From positions 22,972 to 86,971 of the forward strand of contig DASYKT010000034.1 of NCBI GenBank assembly GCA_035995185.1: DNA of 64,000 bases, written 5' to 3'. A program made the translations under genes and the position numbers. Shown piece by piece: positions 25,024 through 33,039 of the stretch; positions within the stretch are counted from its first letter, which is position 1; every line of letters begins with the position of its first letter. The notes beneath the pieces were generated by a model that had not been told where the DNA came from, searched no databases, and was given only the letters and a program-made list of their open reading frames with translations. Origin of the DNA: DASYKT01 sp035995185 (GTDB lineage Bacteria; Acidobacteriota; Blastocatellia; Pyrinomonadales; Pyrinomonadaceae).

Positions 25024-26187
25024 GTGAAAAGATTATTGCTCAGCAACACAATGGTGATCGTACCGGGAGAAAAGCTTAAAGGCGTCTCGCTCCTTATCGA
25101 GGCCGGAAAGATCGCGTATACGACCTTGGGTGAGGTCAAAGCCGATGAGGTGATAGACCTCGCGGGCAAGACAGTCTTTCCGGGTTTCATCGATGTCCAC
25201 GTACACGGGGCGGCGGGGGTGGATGTGATGAGCGCCGATCTTGACGCACTGGTACGAATGGCGGAGTTTTTGGCGCGGCACGGCGTGACGAGGTGGCTGC
25301 CGACATTTGTTCCTGCCGCGGAAGAGAATTACCGCCGGTCAGTCGAAACCATCGATGAGTTTATGCGCTGGCAAAAGGGAAAACCGGTGGCGCAGGTCGC
25401 CGGGCTTCATTACGAAGGCCCGTTTGTTAACGAGAAACAATGCGGCGCGCTGCACGAGCAATATTTTCGCACGTTTGAGAACGACGGCGAGCTGGACTCA
25501 TTGCCCGTGCTTGCGTCTGATAACGCCAAGCATATGATGACCCTGGCGCCGGAAGTCCCGGGCGGTGTTGAGTTGATCAAAAAGCTCAAAAGCAAGGGCT
25601 GGACCGTTTCGATCGGACACACGCGGGCTGACATAGAAACTCTCGACGCCGCGCGGGCCGCAGGCGCGAAACATATCACACACTTCTTTAATGCGATGAC
25701 CGGGCTGCATCATCGCGATCAGGGCGTGGTCGGATGGGGCTTGATAAACGATGATGTGACCTGTGATTTCATCGCCGATGGAGTTCACGTGCACCCGGAC
25801 ATGCTCAAGTTTCTTTACAAAACCAAAACCCCGCAGCGCCTTATGATGATCAGCGATTCCGTGCTCCCTGCCGGGCTGGGTGACGGTGACTACGAGGTGT
25901 GGGGCGAAAAGATCAAGGTTGAAAACGGGCGCACGAGCAATCAGCGCGGCAGCATAGCCGGTTCCGTCATCACCACGCTGGACGCCGTCAGGCTGATGGC
26001 GTCACTGGGAGTCAATGAGTACGAGCTTTCGCAAATGGCAAGCGGCAATCCCGCTGTGCTATTGGGGATCCAGCAGCAGTTCGGTTGGATCCGCAAAGGA
26101 GCGCCGGCCGACCTCGTCGCGATAGACGAAAATGGTGACGCCGTGCTAACCGTCATCGAGGGCGAAATTGTCCACCGAGCTGTTTAA
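25024..26187 (+). CDS. nagA: N-acetylglucosamine-6-phosphate deacetylase
   Basis: NagA hydrolyses GlcNAc-6-P to GlcN-6-P and acetate, the step after MurQ. The 387-residue amidohydrolase shows the metal-site HVHG at about 59-62, HYEGPF, IGHTRAD, HITHFFNAMTGLHHRDQG and the catalytic-Asp motif MISDSVLPAGLGDG. A GTG start at 25024 is used because it keeps the first beta-strand (RLLLSNTMVIVPGE); an ATG at 25054 would remove it. No clear ribosome binding site is visible. It lies downstream of the receptor and overlaps the convergent YceI gene by four bases. NagB is not in the window. Confidence 0.94.
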   Translation: MKRLLLSNTMVIVPGEKLKGVSLLIEAGKIAYTTLGEVKADEVIDLAGKTVFPGFIDVHVHGAAGVDVMSADLDALVRMAEFLARHGVTRWLPTFVPAAEENYRRSVETIDEFMRWQKGKPVAQVAGLHYEGPFVNEKQCGALHEQYFRTFENDGELDSLPVLASDNAKHMMTLAPEVPGGVELIKKLKSKGWTVSIGHTRADIETLDAARAAGAKHITHFFNAMTGLHHRDQGVVGWGLINDDVTCDFIADGVHVHPDMLKFLYKTKTPQRLMMISDSVLPAGLGDGDYEVWGEKIKVENGRTSNQRGSIAGSVITTLDAVRLMASLGVNEYELSQMASGNPAVLLGIQQQFGWIRKGAPADLVAIDENGDAVLTVIEGEIVHRAV

Positions 26188-26876
26188 ACCTTATGCGCCG
26201 CGATATCAAAAGTGAATTTCACGTCATGTTTGACCCGCACCGTGCCGTGAAAAGCATCGGTGGCGTTAACGTTAAAATCTTTCCGGTTCAATTTAAACTC
26301 GCCTTTGGCCCGTAAGGTCTCACCGTCAAAAGTAACGGTCGCCGGTATGGTGATATGTTTGGTCACGCCGTGAAGCGTGATATCGCCGCCGATCTTTGCC
26401 TGGTAAGCCGCACCGTTCAACGTTCCGGTTACCTCGGTGCTGTGAAAAGTTATTTCCGGGTACTTGGCGGATTCCATCACGATCTCGTTCAATTCTTTTT
26501 TGATGATCCCTTTTTGCTCGGCGGTAAAATCCGCGCCGGTTTCCTCCAGCGAATCAGTTTTGATCGACATATTTAAAGTCGCCGGGCTTACCACGCTCGG
26601 CGTCAGTTCGACGGTCCCGGAAAAATCACCGACCTTGATGAAATGATCGTGGCCTTTAAAATAAAGCAGCCCTCCGCGAAAGGCGTGCACCATGAACTGG
26701 CTCTGCGCCGCGTCGATCTGGTAGCGCGCCAGCGTCTGAATTTTCGGACTAAACGTTGTGTTGCCCGCGAATGAAACCGCGGGAAGATTGGCTTGTAGAC
26801 GATTCAAGCCAAAAAACGAAAAACAGCAGACGAGCAGAGAAAAAACTGCCGCGTAAAAGAAAGTTTGCCTGTTCAT
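26184..26876 (-). CDS. YceI-family periplasmic protein
   Basis: The 230-residue product has a signal peptide (about 1-30) and a YceI lipocalin-like beta-barrel. Typical YceI features are visible: RYQIDAAQSQFMVHAFRGG, TFHSTEVTG and DITLHGVTKHITIPATV. YceI proteins bind isoprenoid-type or other amphiphilic ligands in the periplasm. The start is set at ATG 26876 because AGGAGG lies directly upstream; a further in-frame ATG at 26897 would place that Shine-Dalgarno inside the gene. It converges on nagA with a four-base overlap, so the two stops interlock. Confidence 0.88.
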   Translation of the reverse strand: MNRQTFFYAAVFSLLVCCFSFFGLNRLQANLPAVSFAGNTTFSPKIQTLARYQIDAAQSQFMVHAFRGGLLYFKGHDHFIKVGDFSGTVELTPSVVSPATLNMSIKTDSLEETGADFTAEQKGIIKKELNEIVMESAKYPEITFHSTEVTGTLNGAAYQAKIGGDITLHGVTKHITIPATVTFDGETLRAKGEFKLNRKDFNVNATDAFHGTVRVKHDVKFTFDIAAHKV

Positions 26877-27095
26877 AACCCCTCCTTGATCCCCCAAAGT
26901 GTATGGTCTTATTTAATCATTTTTTGGGGAGGTAGGTAAAGAGGTTTTAGCTGGGGGGCGTTTAGGGGATCGTCGTTCGAAATAGATGATAACGAATAGA
27001 TGACAGATAATAGATCAAAATCTATCAGCTATCAGTTATGATCTTTCATCTATTCCGAATAGTTATTTTGCACAACACCACAGTTTTAGACACTA

Positions 27096-28010
27096 TTAAA
27101 TATTTTCCGGCACCGTTTTTCGCTGCCTTTTAGTGACCAGGTAAACGCCGGCAAAGATCAGCGCCATCGCCGGTAAGACCCGCGGATTCCAGGCTTCGCC
27201 CAGCCAGGTCAGCGCGAGAAACGCGCCGATCAGCGGCTGCAGGTAAACATAGACCACGACGGTGCTGGCCTGGACCCGCGCCACCGCCCACGCATTAAAG
27301 AAATAGGCGCCGGCCGTGGGGAAAATGATGATAAAGGCTATCGCCAGCCAGGCGCTGGCGCTGACCGAAGAAAAATCGAGGTCCTTCATCGCGTATGCGC
27401 CGATAGGCAGGCACATCATCGCGCCGAAGATCATTATCCAGACGATCGAGCGCAGCGCGCCGTTGCGGGCAAACGTATCTTTTGAAATGGAAACATACCA
27501 GGCGTAGAAAAATGAGTTGAGCACGATCAGCATATCGCCCTGCGTGGTTTGCGAAGAAAAGCTCGCCTTCGAAGGATCGATCAGATAGACCACGCCCAGC
27601 GCGGCTAAAATGATGCCGGCCGCTTTTAGCCAGGTGAATCTTTCATATTTAAAAACGGTGCTGATAATAACGGCAAAGACCGGTATCAGCACTGCCAGCA
27701 GCGCCGTGTTGGTAGCCTTGGTCAGCGAGAGGCCGGTGACGTACAAGATCTGGTTGAGCAGGACCCCGATCAAGCTGTAAAAGGCCAGCCGCGGATAATC
27801 GCTTTTTTTATCCAGTGCCAGCCGCCCGCTAAATCTCTGCACAAAATAAAGCAGCACCGCCGCCCCGCTGATGCGAAACGCCACGATGCCCAGCGGCGGG
27901 AAAGTCAGCAGCACAAACTTGCCGACCACCGGAAATGAACCGAACAGCAGCTGGACCAGTATCAGCGCGACATGCGGCGCGTAACTCTCGTCTTTGATTG
28001 AAGTTTTCAT
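27096..28010 (-). CDS. EamA-family (DMT superfamily) transporter
   Basis: The 304-residue inner-membrane protein has about ten hydrophobic segments arranged as two EamA repeats (about 15-145 and 160-295). It has the usual FGSFPVVGKFVLLTFPPLGI start and a conserved YVYLQPLIGAFLALTWLGE in the second repeat. DMT proteins export or import metabolites such as amino acids and nucleosides; the substrate cannot be read from sequence. It stands alone between YceI and a divergent TPR protein. The basic C-terminus KRQRK sits in the cytoplasm by the positive-inside rule. Confidence 0.88.
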   Translation of the reverse strand: MKTSIKDESYAPHVALILVQLLFGSFPVVGKFVLLTFPPLGIVAFRISGAAVLLYFVQRFSGRLALDKKSDYPRLAFYSLIGVLLNQILYVTGLSLTKATNTALLAVLIPVFAVIISTVFKYERFTWLKAAGIILAALGVVYLIDPSKASFSSQTTQGDMLIVLNSFFYAWYVSISKDTFARNGALRSIVWIMIFGAMMCLPIGAYAMKDLDFSSVSASAWLAIAFIIIFPTAGAYFFNAWAVARVQASTVVVYVYLQPLIGAFLALTWLGEAWNPRVLPAMALIFAGVYLVTKRQRKTVPENI

Positions 28011-28088
28011 TTTCGGCAGCCAATTGGCGGCTAATCGTCAGACGCATGATTCTAACAAATTTCCCGTGCGCTCCGCAGGAGAGAAAAA

Positions 28089-28117
28089 TTGTTTTAGTCG
28101 CCGCCGTATGCTAACAT
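28089..28117 (+). promoter_or_regulatory. Possible promoter of the TPR protein gene
   Basis: TTGTTT (28089-28094) and TAACAT (28112-28117) are spaced by 17 bases, about 40 bases before a good ribosome binding site (GGGAG) and the ATG at 28158. It is a moderate match only. Confidence 0.35.
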
Positions 28118-28157
28118 CCGGGCGTTAGATCAAAGATCTTTTTTGGGAGTTTAAAAG

Positions 28158-28859
28158 ATGAAAAGTTTGCGTATTTTGCAATTGCCGATCTTCCTCTCGG
28201 TTTTCTTTGCGGCCGCTGTCCCCGCGCACGGGCAGATGATCAGATTGACGATCCAAACCTGTGAAGGCACTTCACCTCATTGTATTTCCAGCCGGGCCAA
28301 CCGGGTAACGGACGGCTCAAGCGCCGATCCGGCGACCTTTGTCGCGCGCGCTTATTTCAACATTCTTAATAGTGACTATAAAGGCGCCGCCGCCAATTAC
28401 GATAACGCTATTCGCATGGCGCCCGCCGATGCGGCGCTCTATAGCAACCGCGCGGAAATGTACGCGAAACTGGGCGACAGCAAACGCGCTGAAGGCGACC
28501 GGGCGCTGGCGATGAGTTTGCTTAACGAGCAGGTTGAAAAAGACCCGCTTGATGCCGCTGGGTATTTGGCCAGGGGTTTGAATTTTGGACGCGCCGGCGA
28601 TCCGCAAAGAGAGTTGGCGGATTACGATCGTGCGATCGAATTGGGGTTAAACACCACGCAGATTTTTTATTATCGGGGAGTCTCGCTACTAAAGCTGAGG
28701 GAATATGAAAGGGCGCTGAACGATCTTAATAGGGCCGCCGAACTCGGCCCGAAATTTGCTCAAATATATAAGGTGCGCGCTTCGCTTTATCACGACCTCG
28801 GAGATTTCGGCCGCGAAGAAGCGGATATGCAAAAATATTCTGAGCTATTAAAGCGGTAG
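28158..28859 (+). CDS. Exported TPR protein
   Basis: The 233-residue product has a cleavable signal peptide ending PAHGQ (about residue 26), a short Cys-containing segment (TCEGTSPHC), and then five tandem TPR-like units from about residue 55 to the end. Examples are FNILNSDYKGAAANYDNAIR, RALNDLNRAAELGPKFAQIY and GYLARGLNFGRAGDPQRE. It probably mediates protein contacts in the periplasm. It has its own promoter-like sequence and is followed by a conserved intergenic element (28884-28940) that also occurs upstream of pdhA. The partner is unknown. Confidence 0.82.
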   Translation: MKSLRILQLPIFLSVFFAAAVPAHGQMIRLTIQTCEGTSPHCISSRANRVTDGSSADPATFVARAYFNILNSDYKGAAANYDNAIRMAPADAALYSNRAEMYAKLGDSKRAEGDRALAMSLLNEQVEKDPLDAAGYLARGLNFGRAGDPQRELADYDRAIELGLNTTQIFYYRGVSLLKLREYERALNDLNRAAELGPKFAQIYKVRASLYHDLGDFGREEADMQKYSELLKR

Positions 28860-28883
28860 TTTGAAGGTTTGCTTCGATAACAA

Positions 28884-28973
28884 TTTAAGAGCGACCCTTC
28901 CGGACCTGAGAGGTGTTCGGCTTGGAAGGTAAAATATAGGCTCTAAATAAATTTGCAGTCGGAAGGGCCGCTC
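28884..28973. repeat. Family F element, left flank of the PDH cluster
   Basis: The core 28884-28940 runs from TTTAAGAGCG through ACCCTTCC, TGAGAG and GCTTGGAAGG to AAAATATAGG. It is nearly identical to the reverse complement of 34399-34467. CCTTCC and GGAAGG can pair around the TGAGAG loop. A further inverted arm CGGAAGGGCCGCTC (28960-28973) pairs with GAGCGACCCTTCCG (28889-28902), giving a bidirectional terminator-like hairpin between the TPR gene and pdhC. Confidence 0.8.
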
Positions 28974-29034
28974 AACTTATTTTATAGGCAAAAAAAGACT
29001 TTAGAGACAAAGTCACAAAGACCTTAAACCCAAT

Positions 29035-30411
29035 TTACAGCAGCATCATCGCCGGATTTTCCAGCATCTGGGTAAGGGTCTGTAAGAACTTCGCGCCGGT
29101 CGCGCCGTCCACCACGCGGTGATCGCAGGACATCGTGACCTTCATGATATTTTTGACCGTGACCTGTCCGTCGCGCACCACGGCGGTTTCCCTGGCGCCG
29201 CCAATGGCCACGATGGCCGCTTCGGGCGGGTTGATGATGGCCGTGAACTGCTCGATGCCGAACATTCCCAGATTAGAGATCGAAAAGGTCGCGCCGGTAT
29301 ATTCTTCGGGCTGAAGTTTTTTCTCTCTCGCGCGCCCGGCCATTTCTTTTATCTCCGCTGAAATTTGCGCGATCCCTTTTTTATTCGCGCCGCGAATGAC
29401 CGGCGTGATCAAGCCGTCTTCGATCGCGACGGCCACGCCGATATCGGCGTCCTCATAAAACTTGATGGTTTTATCCTGGAACGACGCATTCACCCACGGG
29501 TGTTTGATCAGGGACATCGCGGCCGCTTTGACGATGATGTCATTAACGCTGACCTTGTGTTCCTCGCCGACGACGGCGTTCATCTGCTTGCGCAGTGCCA
29601 GCACGTTGTCCATCTCGATCTCGACCGTCAGGTAGAACATTGGAATGGTCTGCGTCGCTTCCGTCAGACGGTGCGCGATCACGCTGCGCATCTTCGAAAT
29701 ATTTTCTTCGTGATACGACGAAGCACCCTGCACCTCGATCGTCTTGTATTCTGCTTTTTTCTGCTCACCGCTCACTGCTGACGGTCTACTCATCGCCGCT
29801 TCGATATCGCGCTTGATAATGCGCCCGCCCGGGCCGGAACCCTGCACGGTTTTAAGATCGATGCCGTTTTCCGCCGCCATCCGCGCCGCGATCGGCGAGA
29901 CGATCATGCGGCCATTCGCAGAACCTCCGTTTGACGGCGCGCCCTCGGCAGCTGTAGCAGGCTGCGCTTTGGGCTGCTCTTCCTTATCTGGAGACCCGGT
30001 CGCTACTCCCACCACCCCGTCAGCCGAAGCGGCTGCCACCCCTCCTCGGGCAGGAGGGGAGCTTTCTCCCGGTTCCGACCCGTTATCTTCCGGTTTTTCC
30101 TCCGCTTTGGGCTGTTCACCTTTAGGTTTTTCCCCGCTTCCGATCTCTGCGAGCAAGGCGGAAATGTCTTCGCCTTCCTTACCGGTAATGGCGATGGGTT
30201 CGCCGAGCGCGGCCGTTTCACCGGCGCCCTTGATGATCTTGAGCAGCGTCCCGCCGCTCAGAGCGGTCATCTCCATTGTGGCCTTGTCGGTATCGACCTC
30301 GGCCAGCGTTTCGTTCGCGTCAAACTTTTCACCTTCGTTTTTCAGCCAGCGCGAGATCTGTCCCTCCTCCATGGTGGGCGACAGTTTCGGCATTAAGAAT
30401 TTTTCAGCCAT
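29035..30411 (-). CDS. pdhC: Pyruvate dehydrogenase E2, dihydrolipoamide acetyltransferase
   Basis: E2 transfers the acetyl group from E1 to CoA and is the structural core of the complex. The 458-residue protein has one lipoyl domain (1-80; lipoylated K43 in VDTDKATME), a peripheral subunit-binding domain (about 165-205; VSPIAARMAAENGID then GPGGRIIKRDIE), and a catalytic domain (about 235-458) with the active-site motif SCDHRVVDG (His about 431). Both inter-domain linkers contain repeat-derived coding sequence: residues about 110-140 (DNA 29992-30084) and about 205-217 (near 29762-29795). E1 genes are upstream on the same strand; no E3 gene is in the window. Confidence 0.94.
   Translation of the reverse strand: MAEKFLMPKLSPTMEEGQISRWLKNEGEKFDANETLAEVDTDKATMEMTALSGGTLLKIIKGAGETAALGEPIAITGKEGEDISALLAEIGSGEKPKGEQPKAEEKPEDNGSEPGESSPPARGGVAAASADGVVGVATGSPDKEEQPKAQPATAAEGAPSNGGSANGRMIVSPIAARMAAENGIDLKTVQGSGPGGRIIKRDIEAAMSRPSAVSGEQKKAEYKTIEVQGASSYHEENISKMRSVIAHRLTEATQTIPMFYLTVEIEMDNVLALRKQMNAVVGEEHKVSVNDIIVKAAAMSLIKHPWVNASFQDKTIKFYEDADIGVAVAIEDGLITPVIRGANKKGIAQISAEIKEMAGRAREKKLQPEEYTGATFSISNLGMFGIEQFTAIINPPEAAIVAIGGARETAVVRDGQVTVKNIMKVTMSCDHRVVDGATGAKFLQTLTQMLENPAMMLL
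29992..30084. repeat. Nested family A and B elements inside pdhC
   Basis: ACCCGGTCGCTACTCCC and CTCCCGGTTCCGACCCGTT are the two ends of a family A element read in reverse. Between them lies a family B segment with ACCACCCCGTCAGCC, GGCTGCCACCCCTCC and AGGAGGGGAG. The whole stays in frame and encodes about 31 residues of a Pro/Gly/Ala-rich linker. The same nesting, non-coding, is at 10374-10502. Confidence 0.8.
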
Positions 30412-30423
30412 ATTACTTCTAAT

Positions 30424-30966
30424 CTAATCCAATCGTTTTAAAAGCTCCAAGCCTTCGGGCCATTCGCCGTGCCCGGAATCGGCGTTGATGTGGCCCTGAT
30501 CGCCGACATTTACAAGTTCGCTGCCCCAGGCTTCGGCGAAAAACTTTGCGCGTTCGAACGGTACCCATTGGTCGTTCGTGCTCGCTATCACCAAACTCCG
30601 AAAGGGAAGGCTGCCCAGCGGGATCGGCGCAAAACCTTTGGTGTCAAACGTATAGGTTGGCGCTTCGCAATCGCTGGGGCCGACCAAGAAAGCGCCTTTG
30701 ATACCTTTAGCAGACGCGGCGTGATCTTTTGCCCAGTGCGCGACGGCGGTGCAGCCTAAGCTGTGCGCCAGCAGGATCATATTTTCCGGGCCGGCTTTCT
30801 GCACGTATTCTTCGATCCGCGCCGTCCAATCCGAACAAACAGGCGTATCCCAATTGTCCTGTTCGATCCGGCGAAATTTCTCCGGAAACTTTTTTTCCCA
30901 ATACGTCTGCCAATGGTGCGGGCCGGAATTGGTCACGCCCGGAACCGTCAAATAAACCGTGCTCAT
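30424..30966 (-). CDS. RBBP9/YdeN-family serine hydrolase
   Basis: The 180-residue protein is a small alpha/beta hydrolase. It has GPHHWQTYWEKKFPEKFRRI at about 17-36, the nucleophile elbow LLAHSLGCTAVAHWA (Ser about 88), a DQWVPFERA stretch carrying the likely acid, and GDQGHINADSGHGEWPEG with the histidine. Members of this family have reported esterase or peptidase activity in some cases, but physiological substrates are mostly unknown. It lies 12 bases before pdhC on the same strand and overlaps the GIY-YIG gene by four bases (ATGA), so the three are cotranscribed. No link to pyruvate metabolism is evident. Confidence 0.87.
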   Translation of the reverse strand: MSTVYLTVPGVTNSGPHHWQTYWEKKFPEKFRRIEQDNWDTPVCSDWTARIEEYVQKAGPENMILLAHSLGCTAVAHWAKDHAASAKGIKGAFLVGPSDCEAPTYTFDTKGFAPIPLGSLPFRSLVIASTNDQWVPFERAKFFAEAWGSELVNVGDQGHINADSGHGEWPEGLELLKRLD

Positions 30967-31361
30967 TTATCCTTGTTTGACGCGATCATCTCGATGCGCT
31001 CTTCGCGCGTCATTTTCTTTATGTTGTAACCAGCATCGCCGTAGGGTTGTTCCTTGTCCAGCCAGCAATCCTCCAGAAACTGAATATCGGCCTTGTAATT
31101 GTAATGAGGCTCATCGCGCGGTACTACTTCTTCCAAAACCTCAAAGGCAAAATTTTCTTCGCCATATTCCTTCCACTCTTTTTGCAGCGAAAGGCTGGGA
31201 TGCACGCCGGCATTCAGCGCAAACGTCGAGCGGTTGATAAGGCCGGGCACGTCGACGCTCGACGAGATGTATATCTTGTCGTTCATCAGATTCCGTATCT
31301 GGAAAACTCCCATCTGGCGATGCCCGAGTTTATAATCGACTTTGGCCTGCTTTTTGTTCAT
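30963..31361 (-). CDS. GIY-YIG-fold nuclease family protein
   Basis: The 132-residue protein matches the small stand-alone GIY-YIG group. GVFQIRNLMNDKIYISSS (about 18-35) is the first motif, with GVF in place of GIY. INRS supplies the conserved arginine, KEYGEENFAFEVLEE the middle helix region, and a glutamate in LEDCWLDKEQPYG the metal site. A catalytic nuclease role is plausible but unproven for this subgroup. The stop overlaps the start of the RBBP9-like gene (ATGA). It sits between pdhB and pdhC, separated from pdhB by a family C repeat, which suggests insertion into the PDH cluster. Confidence 0.8.
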   Translation of the reverse strand: MNKKQAKVDYKLGHRQMGVFQIRNLMNDKIYISSSVDVPGLINRSTFALNAGVHPSLSLQKEWKEYGEENFAFEVLEEVVPRDEPHYNYKADIQFLEDCWLDKEQPYGDAGYNIKKMTREERIEMIASNKDK

Positions 31362-31363
31362 AT

Positions 31364-31474
31364 ATGGAGCGCGGACATTTTGTCCGCAAAGCGCGGGTTG
31401 CCGCGCAAAGTATAGCTATATGAAGCACCGTCCGATCGCCGCGCGACGCTGCGGGCAGGATGCCCGCGCTCCAT
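31364..31474. repeat. Family C element between the GIY-YIG gene and pdhB
   Basis: Ends ATGGAGCGCGGACATTTTGT and TGCCCGCGCTCCAT are inverted. The interior has GCGCGGGTTGCCGCGC and GCGGGCAGGATGCCCGC hairpins. It starts three bases before the GIY-YIG gene start and ends one base before the pdhB stop, so it fills the gap exactly. Confidence 0.85.
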
Positions 31475-31475
31475 A

Positions 31476-32456
31476 TTAAACGTAACAAACTTCCTTGATG
31501 CCGGCGATGATCTTGTCCACGCTCGGCAGCGCCAGCTCTTCCAGATTTTTGGCGTAGGGCATCGGCGCCTCGGCGGTCGAGATGCGCTTGATCGGCGCGT
31601 CCAGGTAATCAAAAGCTTCCTCCATTACCTTTTGCGAAATTTCCGCGCCCACGCTGGCAAAATAATGCGACTCTTCGGCGATCACCAGCCGGTTGGTTTT
31701 CTTCACCGAGTTGGCGATGGTCTGCACATCGAGCGGTTTGATCGTGCGCGGATCGACCACTTCGACCGAGATGCCTTCTTCCTGAAGCTTCTCCGCCGCC
31801 TGCAGCGCGAGCGGCACCGTCATCGAACGCGCCACGACCGTGCAATCGGTCCCTTCGCGTTTAATATCGGCCACGCCCAGCGGGATAGTGAAATCGTCAT
31901 CCTCAGGCACTTCGCCCTTGAGGCCGTACATTCTTTCCTGTTCCAGAAACAGCACCGGGTTGTCGTCACGGATGGCCGATTTTAACAAGCCCTTGGCGTC
32001 AGCCGCGGTCGAAGGCATCACGACTTTCAAGCCGGGGAAGTTGGCGTAAAACGCCTCGAGCGCCTGCGAGTGCTGTGACGAAACCTGAAAGGCCGAGCCG
32101 TTCGGACCGCGAAAAACGATCGGGACCTTAAACTGCCCGCCTGACATATAGAGCATCTTGGCGGCGTGATTGATGATCTGATCGGCGGCCAGGATAGAGA
32201 AGTTAAAGGTCATAAATTCGATGACCGGCCGCAGGCCCGCCATCGCCGCCCCCACTCCCACGGCCGCAAAGCCGAGTTCCGTGATCGGCGTGTCGATCAC
32301 GCGCTTGTCGCCGAATTCTTTCCACAACCCGCGCGTCACCTTATAGGCGCCGTCATATTCGGCGACCTCTTCGCCCATTACGAAAACGTTTTCGTCTCTT
32401 AATATTTCTTCACGCAATGCTTGATTGAGTGCGTCGCGTATCGTCATTATTGCCAT
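31476..32456 (-). CDS. pdhB: Pyruvate dehydrogenase E1 component, beta subunit
   Basis: With PdhA this forms the thiamine-diphosphate E1 that decarboxylates pyruvate and acetylates the lipoyl group of E2. The 326-residue protein has the transketolase pyrimidine-binding domain (about 5-180). Conserved stretches are FVMGEEVAEYDGAYKVTRGL, DTPITELGFAAVGVGAAMAG and RPVIEFMTFNF. The C-terminal transketolase domain (about 195-315) holds VVDPRTIKPLD and the ISTAEAPMPYAKNLE tail. Length is typical. A downstream in-frame ATG three codons later is an equally good start. It is the third gene of the minus-strand PDH cluster. Confidence 0.94.
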   Translation of the reverse strand: MAIMTIRDALNQALREEILRDENVFVMGEEVAEYDGAYKVTRGLWKEFGDKRVIDTPITELGFAAVGVGAAMAGLRPVIEFMTFNFSILAADQIINHAAKMLYMSGGQFKVPIVFRGPNGSAFQVSSQHSQALEAFYANFPGLKVVMPSTAADAKGLLKSAIRDDNPVLFLEQERMYGLKGEVPEDDDFTIPLGVADIKREGTDCTVVARSMTVPLALQAAEKLQEEGISVEVVDPRTIKPLDVQTIANSVKKTNRLVIAEESHYFASVGAEISQKVMEEAFDYLDAPIKRISTAEAPMPYAKNLEELALPSVDKIIAGIKEVCYV

Positions 32457-32478
32457 AATTCGTTAGTTAATAAAAAAA

Positions 32479-32976
32479 TTAAGATATCATCCGCGCGGCT
32501 TCTATCACCACCCATGCCGCGCCCGACTTTTTCCATTTAAGATAGACAAGGTTGCTCGGTTTTCTTTCCGTTTTATCCCAGAGCATGAACTTGTTGCCTC
32601 CGGTCAAAATCCATTTTTCTTTGCGGCGCGCAAAAGCGTCATAGAAATCCGGGTCTTCCTTTGACCTGATAAAAATATCGCGGTAATAACCGCCTTTTTT
32701 CGCCAGATCCGCCGAGAGCTTTCTGTATGAAAGCGTCGAATCCAACACCGGCTTGTCGGCGTTTCCTGCTTCGCCCTGATCGATGGTGTTCATTATCCGC
32801 AGGCCGTCTTTGCGCGAGATAAAACTCAGGAACACCGAAGTGTTTTTAGTCTCGATCGACCTGATAAATTTCTTCATCGTCGCTTCCAGTGACGGGTTCG
32901 CTTTGACCGTGGATTGCGCAAAGCCGCAAACAGCCAGGACCAGGATAATTAATATTACTTTGAAAAGTTTGCTCAT
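32479..32976 (-). CDS. Small exported protein of unknown function between pdhA and pdhB
   Basis: The 165-residue product has a signal peptide (about 1-20, ending CGFAQ) followed by a compact mixed alpha/beta region without a motif I recognise. Visible features are a helix rich in charged residues (MKKFIRSIETKNTSVFLSFI) and a C-terminal strand pair (GAAWVVIEAARMIS). The layout resembles periplasmic cystatin- or NTF2-like domains, but this is only an impression. It lies 22 bases upstream of pdhB and 63 bases after pdhA, with a family A repeat in the latter gap. It has no obvious role in a cytoplasmic dehydrogenase complex. Confidence 0.7.
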   Translation of the reverse strand: MSKLFKVILIILVLAVCGFAQSTVKANPSLEATMKKFIRSIETKNTSVFLSFISRKDGLRIMNTIDQGEAGNADKPVLDSTLSYRKLSADLAKKGGYYRDIFIRSKEDPDFYDAFARRKEKWILTGGNKFMLWDKTERKPSNLVYLKWKKSGAAWVVIEAARMIS

Positions 32977-32987
32977 CTTAAGTAACG

Positions 32988-33018
32988 GAGTCAGTACCGG
33001 GAACGTAGTGACCGGCTC
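32988..33018 (+). repeat. Family A element between pdhA and the small exported protein gene
   Basis: GAGTCAGTACCGGGAACG followed by TAGTGACCGGCTC is a T-subtype family A copy. It occupies half of the 63-base gap inside the PDH gene run. Confidence 0.8.
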
Positions 33019-33039
33019 CGGGCCGCAGCAACTCCCGCG

